A DNA stretch of 64,000 bases, from the NCBI GenBank assembly GCA_036245525.1, contig BTPG01000005.1, positions 662,575-726,574 on the forward strand, read 5' to 3'. The notes beneath the pieces were generated by a model. The model was given only the letters and a program-made list of their open reading frames with translations, searched no databases and had not been told where the DNA came from. The DNA comes from Semisulcospira habei. Its lineage: Eukaryota; Mollusca; Gastropoda; Semisulcospiridae. Shown here in pieces: positions 20,061-30,709 of the stretch (positions are counted from its first letter, which is position 1; each line of letters begins with the position of its first letter). A program made the position numbers and the translations under genes.

Positions 20061-20330
20061 TCTGTAATTGTCAGTGGCTGCATTTTTTTCTCGGTCTCTC
20101 TAGCGTAACTTTCAGCAACAGTGACCACCCAGTGTATGGTAGGTCCACGACACTTCCGCAGCTGCTGATGCAGGGCGCCTGGAATGAGTTAAAAGTTCAC
20201 ACTGTCACCTTTAACTCCGGATGCGACTGGCCGCGAATGAGTTAAAACATGCTCATCGTATACGTACAATAGCGCTGCAGACAAAGGTTAACTTTACTCC
20301 TGGTTCATTGTTAAGTTTGAATGTCCTAAA
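20061..20330. other. Mixed fragments of MITEs P and K
   Basis: GGATGCGACTGGCCGCGAAT then GAGTTAAA near 20219-20245 resembles family P. GAATGTCCTAAAATGAAAGA near 20318 resembles family K. The rest is unassigned. Confidence 0.45.
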
Positions 20331-20346
20331 ATGAAAGACTTTTCTC

Positions 20347-20485
20347 TTATACTGCTCTCCCCCCTCCTCCCCCCTCTCGCCCCCCCCCCCACCCCTGCTA
20401 CAATAGCAGACCTCTTTTATTTGTGCTTTCTCACATGGATTGGAATAGACGATATAAATCGAAGTCTTAATTTACCCCTCCACAG

Positions 20486-20520
<35 letters not shown>

Positions 20521-20699
20521 ACAAAACAAAACAAAAACAAAACAAAACAAAAAAAAAACAAAAAAAAAACAAACAAACAAACAACAACAAAAAACAGCAA
20601 CAACAACAACAACAAAAACCAACAACAACAACAAAACAACAAAAGAAACCAACAAAAAACAACAACAAAAAAACCCCCCAAAAACCCAAGAACAGCATC

Positions 20700-20730
<31 letters not shown>

Positions 20731-20735
20731 CCCAA
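20347..20735. repeat. C-rich runs and (CAA)n / A-rich low complexity
   Basis: CCCCTCC runs at 20349-20395, an A-run from 20496 and a long CAA/AAAC stretch to 20732. Asparagine/lysine-rich frames here are artefacts. Confidence 0.9.
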
Positions 20736-20918
20736 CAGAACACGATCCAGCTGCAAGAGACATAGACCCTCATGAACCACACCGTTGCGGGGGCGCATGA
20801 GGATCTATGCCTCTTGCCGGCACCCCTTTGACTCCATGTTCCCTGTACGGGCTAGGGGCCTTTTGGGGTTAAATTAACTCAGAATTCAGTTCGCGTCCAC
20901 TGCCAGTGATGGGGTTAA
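20736..20918. mobile_element. Family A MITE abutting family D
   Basis: CTGCAAGAGACATAGACCCT, apex with CACCGTTGCGGGGG, ATGAGGATCTATGCCTCTTG, then CCACTGCCAGTGATGGGGTTAA. The closing TTAA at 20915-20918 is also the first TTAA of family D. Confidence 0.75.
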
Positions 20919-20995
20919 CTCATTCGAGACATGCCGCCTCCGGATACGCGGCTTATAGCCGCGTATCCGGAGGCGGCACGTCTCGAATGAGTTAA
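20915..20995. mobile_element. Family D palindrome, copy 1 (81 bp)
   Basis: TTAACTCATTCGAGACATGC returns as its complement; apex ATACGCGGCTTATAGCCGCG. A single mismatch (ATG/ACG) was seen in the arms. TTAA at both ends. Copy 2 is at 62453-62526. Confidence 0.88.
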
Positions 20996-21804
20996 TGAAG
21001 GACAACATTGAGACCCCTCCCACCCACCCCCCAACCTTCTCCCGCGTACCGGCCAGTTTTCAGAAGTCAACGCCCGCCAGCTGGAGGCTAAGTCAACTAA
21101 CTCTACTAAGCCCTTGAATGCTGCTGACGATAACGTGCGGAAAGGCTCGTCCATCTCAGCGAAACGGAATCGACAGCAGCAGCCTTTTTGGAGATGGTCT
21201 TAGTTCTGTTCAGTTCAGTGCAGTCGAGACGGGATCTCTGCGCTCGGAAAGGCCCATATGCACTCCACCCCACCCATCAGAAGTCTTCCCAAGAGTCCCT
21301 TTCCCATACCCTACCCACACCGGTCCGGTTTACTGTGGATCTCTCGCACTGATGTCCTTTGAAGTCTGCCCAGCGCTCGCTGCCTTTCTCCACACCTCTG
21401 CTCCGGAGGTGATCGACTGTGGGGTTGTTGCCCTCGCTCAGCGCTACACCCTAATAGCTGAGTAACTTCTCTCTTCGAAATGAAAACAACCAAAAATTAA
21501 AAAAAAAAAACCACACAAGAACTATTCTATAACAAGAACCGGCGCTAACTAGGCACAATTTATCGTTGCCCTGCGTCAGGGCATTGTCTCCGTCGAGTAA
21601 CACGATATATTAAGGTGTTGTTAATGTCTCATTCGACACCATTGTTACGAAAGGCCCGCTGCATGCTGCACCTTTTGTCGCGAGTAGGTTGCTAACACGT
21701 CACCGCTCTCATTTTCCGGTAGGCTTAAGCCGCCAGAAAAGCGATCCATTGTGTTCTGCTAATAAGACATTCACCTAGAGGTTGTTTGGATGTTCATTGC
21801 TTGA
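20996..21804. other. Unassigned sequence
   Basis: The 115-codon frame at 21118-21465 has no domain and no family. GTTCAGTTCAGTGCAGTCGA is a short direct repeat. An A-run is at 21500-21510. Confidence 0.35.
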
Positions 21805-22050
21805 CCAATTTAAAGAAGTACCCAACGGAGAAAGAAACACGCTTAGAAAAGGCGGGAACAACACAATTTATTAATATTTCGGGTAAATACCCTTTGTCAA
21901 AATAGACAAACACAGAGAGATTCTTCATTCGCAGAAGGAATGTTGCAATAAATTGTGTTGTACCCGTCTTTTCTAAGCGTGTTTCTTTCTCCGTTGGGTA
22001 CTTTTTTGCATTTTACACGCTTGGCAGTCACCTTTTGGGTCTGGATTGAC
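21805..22050. mobile_element. Family G MITE, complete inverted pair
   Basis: GAAGTACCCAACGGAGAAAG with AACACGCTTAG on the left and CTAAGCGTGTTTCTTTCTCC with GTTGGGTACTTTTTTGC and TTTACACGCTTGGCAGTCAC on the right. The inner part AATTTATTAATATTTCGGGT is also inverted weakly. Confidence 0.8.
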
Positions 22051-22073
22051 CAATGTAGCCCCGACTCACTGCA

Positions 22074-22690
22074 GCAGGAGACGGATCGACCATGATAATT
22101 CAAGGGTAGTGCCAGATCAGCTTGGCGCCGTCAATCGACCATGATAATTCAAGGGTAGTGCCAGATCAGCTTGGCGCCGTCAATCGACCATGATAATTCA
22201 AGGGTAGTGCCAGATCAGCTTGGCGCCGTCAATCGACCATGATAATTCAAGGGTAGTGCCAGATCAGCTTGGCGCCATCAATCGACCATGATAATTCAAG
22301 GGTAGTGCCAGATCAGCTTGGCGCTGTCAATCGACCATGATAATTCAAGGGTAGTGCCATATCAGCTTGGCGCCGTCAATCGACCATGATAATTCAAGGG
22401 TAGTGCCAGATCAGCTTGGCGCCGTCAATCGACCATGATAATTCAAGGGTAGTGCCAGATCCGCTTGGCGCCGTCAATCGACCATGATAATTCAAGGGTA
22501 GTGCCAGGTCAGCTTGGCGCCGTCAATCGACCATGATAATTCAAGGGTAGTGCCATATCAACTTGGCGCCGTCAATCGACCATGATAATTCAAGGGTAGT
22601 GCCAGATCAGCTTGGCGCCGTTAGGCGCCAAGCTGATCTGGCACTACCCTTGAATTATCATGGTCGATCCGTCTCCTGCAACTAGTACAT
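22074..22690. mobile_element. Family C MITE with an expanded left arm
   Basis: GACTCACTGCAGCAGGAGAC begins the left side; the left arm is repeated 11 times (22087-22621), then one right arm (GGCGCCAAGCTGATCTGGCA ... TGGTCGATCCGTCTCCTG) closes the hairpin. The right flank continues with family C sequence to about 22745. Confidence 0.88.
22087..22621. repeat. 49-bp minisatellite, 11 copies
   Basis: Unit begins TCGACCATGATAATTCAAGG and ends TTGGCGCCGTCAA. Copies differ by single substitutions (for example CCAGATCAG, CCATATCAG, CCAGATCCG, CCAGGTCAG). Confidence 0.95.
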
Positions 22691-22828
22691 TGTCGTTAGG
22701 TGACACAGTCACAATTTGGAAAACGCGACCTTGGTGTTGAATGGGTTTTCGTCCCGGCAGCAACAAAGACTGATTTAGGATTCGCCTGCGCCGCATGTGA
22801 AACTAATAACCCAGATGATTTTACCCTT

Positions 22829-22930
22829 TGGTTGTCGGTAGTGGTTTTTTTTTTCCTTCAGGAATCACCATGGAAAAAAAACAACAACAACAAAAAAAAC
22901 CCGCAACCGACAGCCAAAGCCGTAATGAAA
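22829..22930. mobile_element. Family B MITE, degenerate
   Basis: TACCCTTTGGTTGTCGGTAG and CAACCGACAGCCAAAGCCG are the inverted ends; the middle has T- and A/CAA-runs where copy 1 has TAGTCGCG. Confidence 0.65.
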
Positions 22931-23067
22931 TCAGACCAAAAAGGTGACCGCCAAGCGTGTAAAATGCAGAGAAGAACACAACGGTGAAAGAAACACGCTT
23001 AGAGATGACTTTTCACAACACAATTATTTTTCTTTCTTCAAAATAGACCCAACCCCCCCCCCCCCTC

Positions 23068-23107
<40 letters not shown>

Positions 23108-23290
23108 AACTAACCAAGTATGCAATTCAGTCGCTACCTATCTAATGAGTGAGAATACACGCGCCCTATGAATTGTACACTCGCTCATCCATTTTCAAAA
23201 ATAAAATTCGAAATATTAATAAATTGTGTTCTAGCTGTCATTTCTAAGCGTATTTCTTTCTCCGTTGGGTTCTTCTCTCCAAAGTGTTAA
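22931..23290. mobile_element. Family G MITE with internal A-run
   Basis: AAAAGGTGACCGCCAAGCGT left, TTTCTAAGCGTATTTCTTTC and GTTGGGTTCTTCTC right. Internal A-run of about 36 at 23070-23105 preceded by a C-run. Confidence 0.78.
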
Positions 23291-23592
23291 TGCGTGACGC
23301 GAGTTGGTCTTAAAAAAAAACAAACAAAACACCCCAACAACAACAACTAGCAACATAAATTCAGTGTTATGTGGCTTGTGCGTATATACAACGGCAAACT
23401 ACCCATTATCTCCGACAGAGGCAATTGCAGCAATCACAAGTCCACAGGCCTCCGTTCAAAAACATGAGCGGCAAATTAAAGTGTGCCCACTTTGTTTCGC
23501 ACATAAATCTGTGAGGTCACGTTTGCGACGAATGACTCCCAACAGCACGAGTGCCGGCAAAATCAATGTGGATTACCGCCTGCCACCATAAG

Positions 23593-24075
23593 CATAGTCA
23601 ACTCTCCAAACATCTCCAAGAGGCAAAGATCCTCATGAGCCCGGAGGGCTCATGAGGATCTATGCCTCTTGGAGATGTTTGGAGAGTTGTCTGTACTTAT
23701 GGTCCAAACCGGCTATCCGCCTTGACTTCGCCCTCGTTCTTTGTTAGGAATCGTTCTGGCTTAACTGGGCGAGACAAACCCGAACCTCGTCTCGGCGAGA
23801 CACCCGAGACAGTCAATGCGAGATACCCGACCCACCCCTTTATTAGGTTCGGCGAACTCTCCGAGACAAGATCAGACTTGCCGAACCTAATAAACGGGTG
23901 GTACGGGTATTTCGCCGAGGCGATCTCGGGTGTCTCACCGAGACGAGGTTCGGGTTTGTCTCGCCCAGTTAAGCCAGCGCTGGAATCGTTCGTTGTTAGG
24001 AATCGTTCTTTGTTAGGAATCGTTCGTTGTTAGGAATCGTTCGTTGTTAGGAATCGTTCGTTTCTAACGCAACCT
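23593..24075. mobile_element. Family F palindromic MITE interrupted by family L
   Basis: CAACTCTCCAAACATCTCCA, hairpin apex GCCCGGAGGGC near 23645, ATCTATGCCTCTTGGAGATG, then CGCCTTGACTTCGCCCTCGT. The terminal part AGGAATCGTTCGTTGTT is repeated about five times after the inserted family L element. Confidence 0.78.
23756..23976. mobile_element. Family L element with long TIRs, inserted in family F
   Basis: CTGGCTTAACTGGGCGAGAC and GTCTCGCCCAGTTAAGCCAG are the ends; inverted arms of about 55 bp are nearly identical (CGAACCTCGTCTCGGCGAGA), and a second inverted pair (TTATTAGGTTCGGC) lies further in. The 123-codon frame across it is a by-product of the palindrome. Confidence 0.82.
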
Positions 24076-24207
24076 CACTGTTGTCAACAGCCAGATGCAA
24101 GTGTCACACATTTTTCAACATCAGAGACAAAACGGCGTTATTATCGGACAGGAGGACTAGAAAGTGACTGTGTTATCTTGTTTGTTTCTTTGTTGGTGTA
24201 TTTTGTT

Positions 24208-24275
24208 TTAGGGGGTCGGGGTGGGGGGAGGGGGTGGGGTGGGGGGGGGGGAGTGGAAGGAATGTGGGGTGGGGG
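24208..24275. repeat. G-rich low complexity
   Basis: GGGTGGGG and GGGGGGGG runs. Confidence 0.8.
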
Positions 24276-24309
24276 TGGGTAGAAGCTACGTGACTAGGAA
24301 AATCACAAC

Positions 24310-24400
24310 GAAAAGAGAAACAGGTTTAGAAAAGACAAATTATTCTCTGCATTTTACACGCTTGGCAGTCACCTTTTTGGGTCTCAATCACAGCACACAT
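24310..24400. mobile_element. Family G end fragment
   Basis: TTTAGAAAAGACAAATTATTC then CATTTTACACGCTTGGCAGT and CACCTTTTTGGGTCT, matching the right terminus of family G. Confidence 0.6.
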
Positions 24401-24461
24401 TATTACATTTTTGTTAAATCCAGGTTTTAAATCTAGGCAAGTATTTTATTTTACTAAATCC

Positions 24462-24545
24462 ACACCAAACAGGGCGTGTCCATTTTGAAAAAGGGGTTTA
24501 ACTTGAACCCTTTTTCAAAATAGACGTAACTGTTTGGGTCTGGAT
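24462..24545. repeat. Palindrome, AAACAGGGCGTGTCCATTTT type
   Basis: CCATTTTGAAAAAGGGGTT pairs with AACCCTTTTTCAAAATAG, and outer CACACCAAACAG pairs loosely with CTGTTTGGGTCTG. Single copy in the window. Confidence 0.7.
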
Positions 24546-24604
24546 TTAGGGAAATACGTGCATGCATCTTCAGTACTCTGGTGCTAATCCTAAATTTTCC
24601 CATG

Positions 24605-24712
24605 AAAACACACATAGAGACACACACACAAGCACGCACGCACGCACACATACGCACGACGCACACACACTTACACACACACATTTACACACACACACAC
24701 GCAAACAGACAA
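24605..24712. repeat. (CA)n/(GCAC)n microsatellite
   Basis: Mixed CA and CG-containing dinucleotide repeat. Confidence 0.85.
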
Positions 24713-24892
24713 ACAAGCTTACGTTTCTAAACCACGAGGACAAATGTGCAAATTAGCATCAAAATATATACCAGTTCGGATTATTGAATCATAAATCAGT
24801 TCTTTTTTTTTTATTGCTTCTACGCAAGTGCTTGGGTTACATGTAAATGTGGGAAAATAAATTGATCAAGACACAGTAAGCAAAGCTTCTCG

Positions 24893-24958
24893 TCCACGAC
24901 GGCCGCAGTGGGCCTGAGTACGGCTGTGCGCGGGCCCACTGCAGCCGTCGTGGGCCCG
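24893..24958. repeat. GC-rich palindrome
   Basis: CCACGACGGCCGCAGTGGGC and GCCCACTGCAGCCGTCGTGG close a hairpin with a 20-base loop. No second copy seen. Confidence 0.8.
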
Positions 24959-26477
24959 AAAACGTTTTGCTGCACTATCACGTTTCTGCTGGGGGGAAAT
25001 AAATACTGTCACGTTTCTGGAGCACGATGAGAAAATTAGAAATAAAAGTGAGAATAGAAAAGTTCAGAAATGTTCTATTCTTCTGCGTTATTAAAGTGAT
25101 GCTTGAAATTTATTTTTGGAAAAATATTAGTTCATAAGCCAGTCCTGGCTACCGTGCACCCCCCCCCCCCTCCCCTCCCCGCCAGTGCTCAATAAGATGG
25201 GTTTCAAAGTGTACCTTGGTATGTGCTGAGATGTTTAAGCCATGTCCCCCTAAAATCCTTAGGAACACACCAGAGATATAGCCGATGGCGCAAGGGTACC
25301 CCATTCACGCTCTTTGCAGATGCTAAAATGAGGTTGAGAAACATTTTCCTCTGAATAAATCAGAATTCAGTCCAGAAGCCCAAATCAGGCAATAATATGT
25401 TAAGGCACACCTTCTGCGTTCCCTGCAAAAAACAGAATGACAAAATGTTGAGTCTCTGGCTCACATTGAAGGTATTTGTGCACCCAGTAAACGGCCATTT
25501 CCGCGAAATCCACCCCCCCCCCCCCCAAAAAAAAAAAAAAAAAAAAAAAAAAAGGAATAAAAAAAAAAAAGACAAAAATAATGTGTCGGATGCCTTCACA
25601 CATTTTCTATAGCACTGGCGGTCCATTTGTAGGCTTACACCATTAAAACATCATGTCACAATTATTATAAACTTGACTAGGTGATGATGTGATCACTGTG
25701 AGTGCCACAGTGGTTGATTTTGTATCCCTACCCCCAAGTTGTAAAAATACACAAAATTAATTAGAAAAAAATTACTAAAGTTATTCCATTTCATTTTGAC
25801 CTGTCTTTACCTATTAAGTTTCAATAATGTGAGCATAAAGTGCAAGAAAATAAGGAAAGTCGGCATCCTTTACGGTACGTTCGTGGTGAATGCTAGCTTT
25901 TTCCCATTTAAGATTGTCGAATTGGGAAACGTACGTCGTTTTCGATGCCCTCAGAAATTTTGTATACAACTGATAGGTGTTTTTTTTTTTGGGAGTTTTA
26001 TTGGTTAGGATAGAGTACCACAGTTACTCCCAACCTGTTTTTATGATGCTGTGATACATTTAGGGGCCACAGTGGCTGAATCTGTTGCCCTACCCCCATT
26101 TTACCGGTACGCAAAATGATCATTAAAAATTGCTTACGTCATACTCCTCTGTTTCAATATTTTTTGTTGCCAGTTTTCTTAAAAAAGTATGTATATTGAC
26201 CATAAAATTTTGTGATCAATTCATTAATTTCAATGTGACTCATCAATTTAATTGTAACTATCTTTAACTGGCTGGTCTTTTAGGTGATATTTTACCTAGC
26301 GTAATTCGGGTCTAGTAAGGTCTCCCCTTTTCTTTTCACTTATTTTCGTCTAGAAATGTGTAAATACGAATATGCGTAATAAAGTTTCATGGTTCCTAAC
26401 GGCCAAAACAATGTTATTAAAATACTTACGTTTCCACATGTCCACCACGAGATCACCACTTCACCCCCATGTTTTCC

Positions 26478-26849
26478 CCTTCTTCTTCTGCAACCTTGAT
26501 GGCCGTCTTTAAATCTTATATTGTTCTAGCTGCCAATAAGTGAGCAGTCAAGAGCTCGGCAGCATGTTTTCAGAGTTTGGTGTGCAGGGACGTGTCTTCT
26601 GGTCAGAACTGCCAGCAGACCACTTCTCTGTATGGACAGGTCTGGAGAATGTGCTAAGGAGATTGATTTTCTACGCCACATTCGCATAGGGCTGTTTCCG
26701 CATGACCCAGTCTCACGAGGTGAGTCCAGAGTGATCAGTGCGTAGATGGAAAATGGTGGCCTGGCTCTCCCTGTTCAGCTTGTTGATGTCGTCTGCCCAC
26801 GGGCTGCTGCCGCCATTCTGCTGTTGCCAATCACTTTGTTGCTGTAGTG

Positions 26850-26887
<38 letters not shown>

Positions 26888-28230
26888 GGAGGTTGTGATC
26901 TTGAGGTAATCTGGCGCCTGCTTTGGCCAGACTGTCACCCTCTCCATTCCCAGCTACTCCAGAATGCACTGGAATCCCCTGCAGCACTATTTTGTGGACA
27001 GGACATTCAGTATATCTTGAAGCTTCGTAGTGAGATCAGTGGATCAAGCTGCTGCCTTTCCCTAGCTAGTGCTCTGCTGCTGTGTTGAGCACCTGCAGAT
27101 CTGTACGATAGTTGGAGCTGCTGCCGCTAGCTGGTAAAGAGAGGGAGGTAGTAGTGCGGTCTGCACAACAGATGTACACGCCACTTCCTTCGTTCCGCAC
27201 GGCGTCTTGTGCGGACCCGCCTGTGTAGATGTGAGCACAGCTGCTGTGAGGGTAGCGCTTGTGCATAATCTTAAGCGAGATGGCTTTGTGCAGTGCCGTG
27301 ACCTTTGGCAAAGTTTCCTGGAACATCGTTTATCTTGTCTAGAATGCTCTTTCGAGATGTCCAGGTATCTGAAGAGAGCTCTTCACACATCTTTGGGCTT
27401 GGTTCCAGGATGCCAGTTTTAGCCCTTTGCAGGACCTTCAGTTGGCGGTTCAGACTTGGGCGTTTCTGACGGTTCTTGGTCTGCTCCTGTAGTCTCCCAT
27501 GCTGTCGGTGTTTAGTAAGTCTCTTCATTGTGTGTGCTGTTCTGCGTTCCAGTGGCTCCAATGTCCTCCATTTCATAAATTGGGGTGCTCCAGATGGCTC
27601 TAAGAATGTCACTGCATCATGAGAATGACCCATGTTCTGCATCTTGTAAAGCCTGGCTTTTTTTGTTTTTGCAGGCAGTGTTTCATGTTTTCGATGTATC
27701 TTGTTACAGCACTACTGGTCTGACCGAGCAGGTGTTTGCTTGCGCTAGGATGCTGTAATTTGCGCCAATGTGGTCCCCATCACTTTCTAAATCAGAGACT
27801 GATTTTCGCAGCTCTAGCTTCCGTGGCTTCGATGTGAGGCCTCCACGTGAGTCCAGTAATTTATAGTTGCCAGTATAGTTGGCCTGTCTGTCTTTGGTAC
27901 TGGAAGGTCTCCAGTTTCAAGGTGACCTCTTCAATCTGATTGAAAGAGATGGTCTAGCTCAGTTTGAGTGGCCATCTTTCAGTCCAGCTGCTGACTCTAT
28001 TGGCAGCATCCTGGATTCTGCAGGATGCTATTTCTTTATGTTCTGCTGCGCTCCACACTGCAAAGTCATCCACACAGAGGATGTTCGAGACGAACCTTGG
28101 TACTGCTGTACTGATGTCATTAATGTAGACCAAGAACAGCATCAGACACAACATCTCTCTGAGGTACACCTTCCCCGAATTTGACAAGACTGCTGAATGT
28201 GCAGACGGTAGAAGCTTCAGCGGCAGCCCC
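26478..28230 (-). pseudogene. Decayed LINE ORF2: RT palm, thumb, RNase H, CCHC-like tail
   Basis: Read on the minus strand, the RT palm shows LCLMLFLVYINDIST and VDDFAVWSAAEH (a VDD instead of the usual ADD) at about 27990-28150. The thumb follows with frameshifts. RNase H starts with HIYTGGSAQDAVRNEGSGVY near 27210-27260, where the first catalytic Asp is Gly. Further on is PVHSGVAGNGEGDSLAKAGA near 26930, then a 33-base A-run inserted in the coding sequence, and the tail LVRLGHAETALCECG. A (GAA)n tail at 26478-26490 matches that of the 12085 element, so both are probably one family. Multiple frameshifts and stops make it the oldest coding remnant in the window. Confidence 0.75.
26851..26883. 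repeat. Poly-T run (poly-A on minus strand) within the LINE
   Basis: 33 T in a row inside the RNase H region of the minus-strand pseudogene, perhaps the tail of a small retroposon whose body is gone, or slippage growth. Confidence 0.8.
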
Positions 28231-29269
28231 TGTTAAACATGTCTTAACTTAAAAGAATTACAATTAAATTGATGGGTTATTTTGAAATTAATGAAATGAT
28301 CACAAATTGTTATGCTCAATATGCATACTTTGTTAAGAAAACTGGCAACAAAAATATTTAAACAGAGGAGTCGAGTATGACGTAAGCAATTTTTATGATC
28401 ATTTTGCGTTTCTTTGCGTACCGGTAAAATGGGGGTAGGGCAACAGATTCAGTCACTGTGGCCCCTAAATGCATCACAGCATCATAAAAAACAGGTTGGG
28501 AGTAACTGTGGTACTCTATCCTAACCAATAAAATCATTTTAAAAAACCTATCAGTTGTATACAAAATTTCTGAGGGCATCGGAAACATCGTACGTTTCCC
28601 TATTCGGCAATTTTAAATGGGAAAAAGCTATCATTTACCGCGAACGTACCGTAAAGGATGCCGACTTTCCTTATTTTCTTGCACTTTATGCTCACATTAT
28701 TGAAACGTAATAGGTAAAGAGAGGTCAAAATGAAATAGAATAACTCTAGTAATTTTTTCTAATTAATTTTGTGTATTTTTACAACTTGGGGGTAGGGATA
28801 CAAAATCAACCACTGTGGCACTCACAGTGATCACAGCATCGCCTAGTCAAGTTTATAATAATTGTGACATGATGTTTTAATGATGTAAACTTGAAAATGG
28901 ACTGCCAGTGCTCTAGAAAATGTCTGAAGGTATCTGACATTATTTTTGTCTTTTTTGCGATTTCGCAAACTGGGTGCACAAATACCTTCAATGTGAGCCA
29001 GAGATTCAATATTTTTTTCATTCTTTATTTTTGCAGAGGACGCAGAAGATGTGCCTTAACATAATATTGCCTGATTTGGGCTTCTGGAATGAATTCTGAT
29101 TTATTTAGAGGAAAATGTTTCTCAAACCTCATTTTAGCATCCGCAGCTGAAGAGCGTGAATAGGGGTACCCTTGCGTCATCGGCCATATCTCTGGTGTGT
29201 TCATAACAATTTTAGGGGAACATGGTTTAAACATGTCAGGACATACCAAGGTACACTTTAAAACCCATC

Positions 29270-29592
29270 TTATTGAGTAGCGCGGGGGGGGATGCACAGT
29301 AGCTAGGACTGGCTTATGGAGTATATGGCAATGACACAAACATTAACCGCACACGTCACATCTTGTCTTCCTTGAGTAGCGCGGGGGGGGGGGGGGGATG
29401 CTCAGTAGCCAGGACTGGCTTATGGAGTCTATGGCAATAACACAAACATTAACCGCACACGTCACATCTTGTCTTCCTTGAGTAGCGCGGGGGGGGGGGG
29501 GGGGGGGGGAGGATGTACAGTAGCCAGGACTGGCGTATGGAGTCTATGGCAATAACACAAACATTAACCGCACACGTCACATCTTGTCTTCC
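29270..29592. repeat. Tandem repeat of about 105 bp, 3 copies
   Basis: Each unit runs TTGAGTAGCGCGGGGGGG ... GTAGCCAGGACTGGCTTATG ... AACATTAACCGCACACGTCA ... CATCTTGTCTTCC. The G-run grows from 9 to 22 from copy to copy. The first unit overlaps the outer end of the large palindrome's right arm. Confidence 0.9.
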
Positions 29593-29604
29593 TGAAACAA
29601 ATCC

Positions 29605-29825
29605 GTCTTTTGACATGGACTTCACATTCCTGACTTTTTCCGTCTTTTGACATGGACTTCACATTCCTGACTTTTTCCGTCTTTTGACATGGACTTCACA
29701 TTCCTGACTTTTTCCGTCTTTTGACATGGACTTCACATTCCTGACTTTTTCCGTCTTTTGACATGGACTTCACATTCCTGACTTTTTCCGTCTTTTGACA
29801 TGGACTTCACGTTCCTGACTTTTCC
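29605..29825. repeat. 37-bp minisatellite, 6 copies
   Basis: Unit TCCGTCTTTTGACATGGACT TCACATTCCTGACTTTT; copies are nearly identical, the last has CACGTTCC. Confidence 0.95.
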
Positions 29826-29857
29826 CCAGTAATTGTGTTGTCGACTGTACAGTAGTC

Positions 29858-30014
29858 TTGTAATAGTGAGGTTTCGTTTGCAACCAACGACAGCAAAGTC
29901 ACATAATCATAGACACCACTCCAAACATCTCCAAGAGGCATAGATTCTGGCACCACCCTTGAACTATCATGCTCGATCCGTGTCTTGCTGTGGTGTGTCG
30001 GGGCTGAATGAGTT
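29858..30014. mobile_element. Chimeric MITE: left half family F, right half family C
   Basis: AGTGAGGTTTCGTTTGCAAC to CCAAGAGGCATAGAT (to 29945) is family F's left arm. It joins TCTGGCACCACCCTTGAACT and CGGGGCTGAATGAGTTAA, the right arm and TTAA end of family C. The joint is at the two hairpin apices. Confidence 0.8.
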
Positions 30015-30330
30015 AAAATTTAGTTGGCTTTAATATCAACGGTTTAGACTCTACCCTCGAGAGATCTTAGAGATGACCTACGTACAAATTGAAATACATG
30101 TATATCCCCTGTTCAGGCCTCATGACCAATGACCTGCAATGACGCTGAAGTTGTCACAATTATGCACGGCTCAGACGTCTTGCAAAAAGCAAGCTGTCGA
30201 ACATTCAGCATGTGGAGCGTGATTTTTTTTGTTCCTTTGTGGGGCTCGATCAAGGGATATTTTATCAGGTTTAAATAGGTCATGTGAAAACTTTACGGAG
30301 GGCTAAAGCATGGTTGTCATGATTGTCAAT
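30015..30330. other. Unassigned sequence
   Basis: No family or domain recognised. Confidence 0.3.
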
Positions 30331-30465
30331 ACAAATTAAAATAAATAAATAAATAAAAATAAATAAAATAAAAAAATAAAATAAAATAAAATAAAAAAAT
30401 AAAATAAAATAAAATAAAAAAAATAAAAATCAAAAATAAATAAAATAAAAACAAAAAAATACGAT
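30331..30465. repeat. (AAATA)n low complexity
   Basis: A-rich stretch with AAATA and AAAATA units, next to unassigned DNA (30466-30705). Confidence 0.85.
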
Positions 30466-30709
30466 GAAAGCTTTGCTGAAACGGACTATACCGCACGTCT
30501 GCAGGAGCTGATAAGAATCTATTCCCACTACTGTGCTTGCTGATGAATTCAGTGTGCACAGATTTGCATAGGGCTGACGTCTGGTTGTCCCGCAGCGTTC
30601 CGTCTGATTTCACCTCTATTTCCCTTCGCATTGATCGGCCGGCTTTGTGCCTCTGTCGGTTTGACCCTTACACGCTGTTAGTTACTGTCGAGATTTGTGG
30701 CGGCGTTAA

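Larger units (their letters stand above)
25131..29323. mobile_element. 4.2-kb imperfect palindrome with 1.1-kb arms
   Basis: Left arm 25131-26257 and right arm 28256-29323 are reverse complements with scattered differences. Paired landmarks are ATAAGCCAGTCCTGGCTAC/GTAGCTAGGACTGGCTTAT, TTTTGTATACAACTGATAG/CTATCAGTTGTATACAAAA and TTTACCGGTACGCAAA/TTTGCGTACCGGTAAA. The arms are noncoding. Runs differ between arms: the left has C- and A-runs at 25515-25570 and a T-run at 25980 that the right lacks. The loop holds a LINE pseudogene. It could be a long-TIR transposon or an inverted duplication. Confidence 0.85.

Noticed and set aside
20331..20782. Asparagine/lysine- or valine/leucine-rich frames
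   Set aside because: Translations of A-rich and CAA low-complexity DNA.
22087..22621. CRISPR-like array of regular repeats
   Set aside because: Units are directly adjacent with no unique spacers and derive from a MITE arm; the setting is an animal genome.
23662..24033. 123-codon frame at 23.7-24.0 kb
   Set aside because: It spans the family F apex and the long palindrome of family L; no domain.
26440..28240. A target duplication for the minus-strand RNase H LINE
   Set aside because: CCCCATGTTTT and CCCCTGTTAAACATG look loosely alike, but no exact repeat was found at the two ends.
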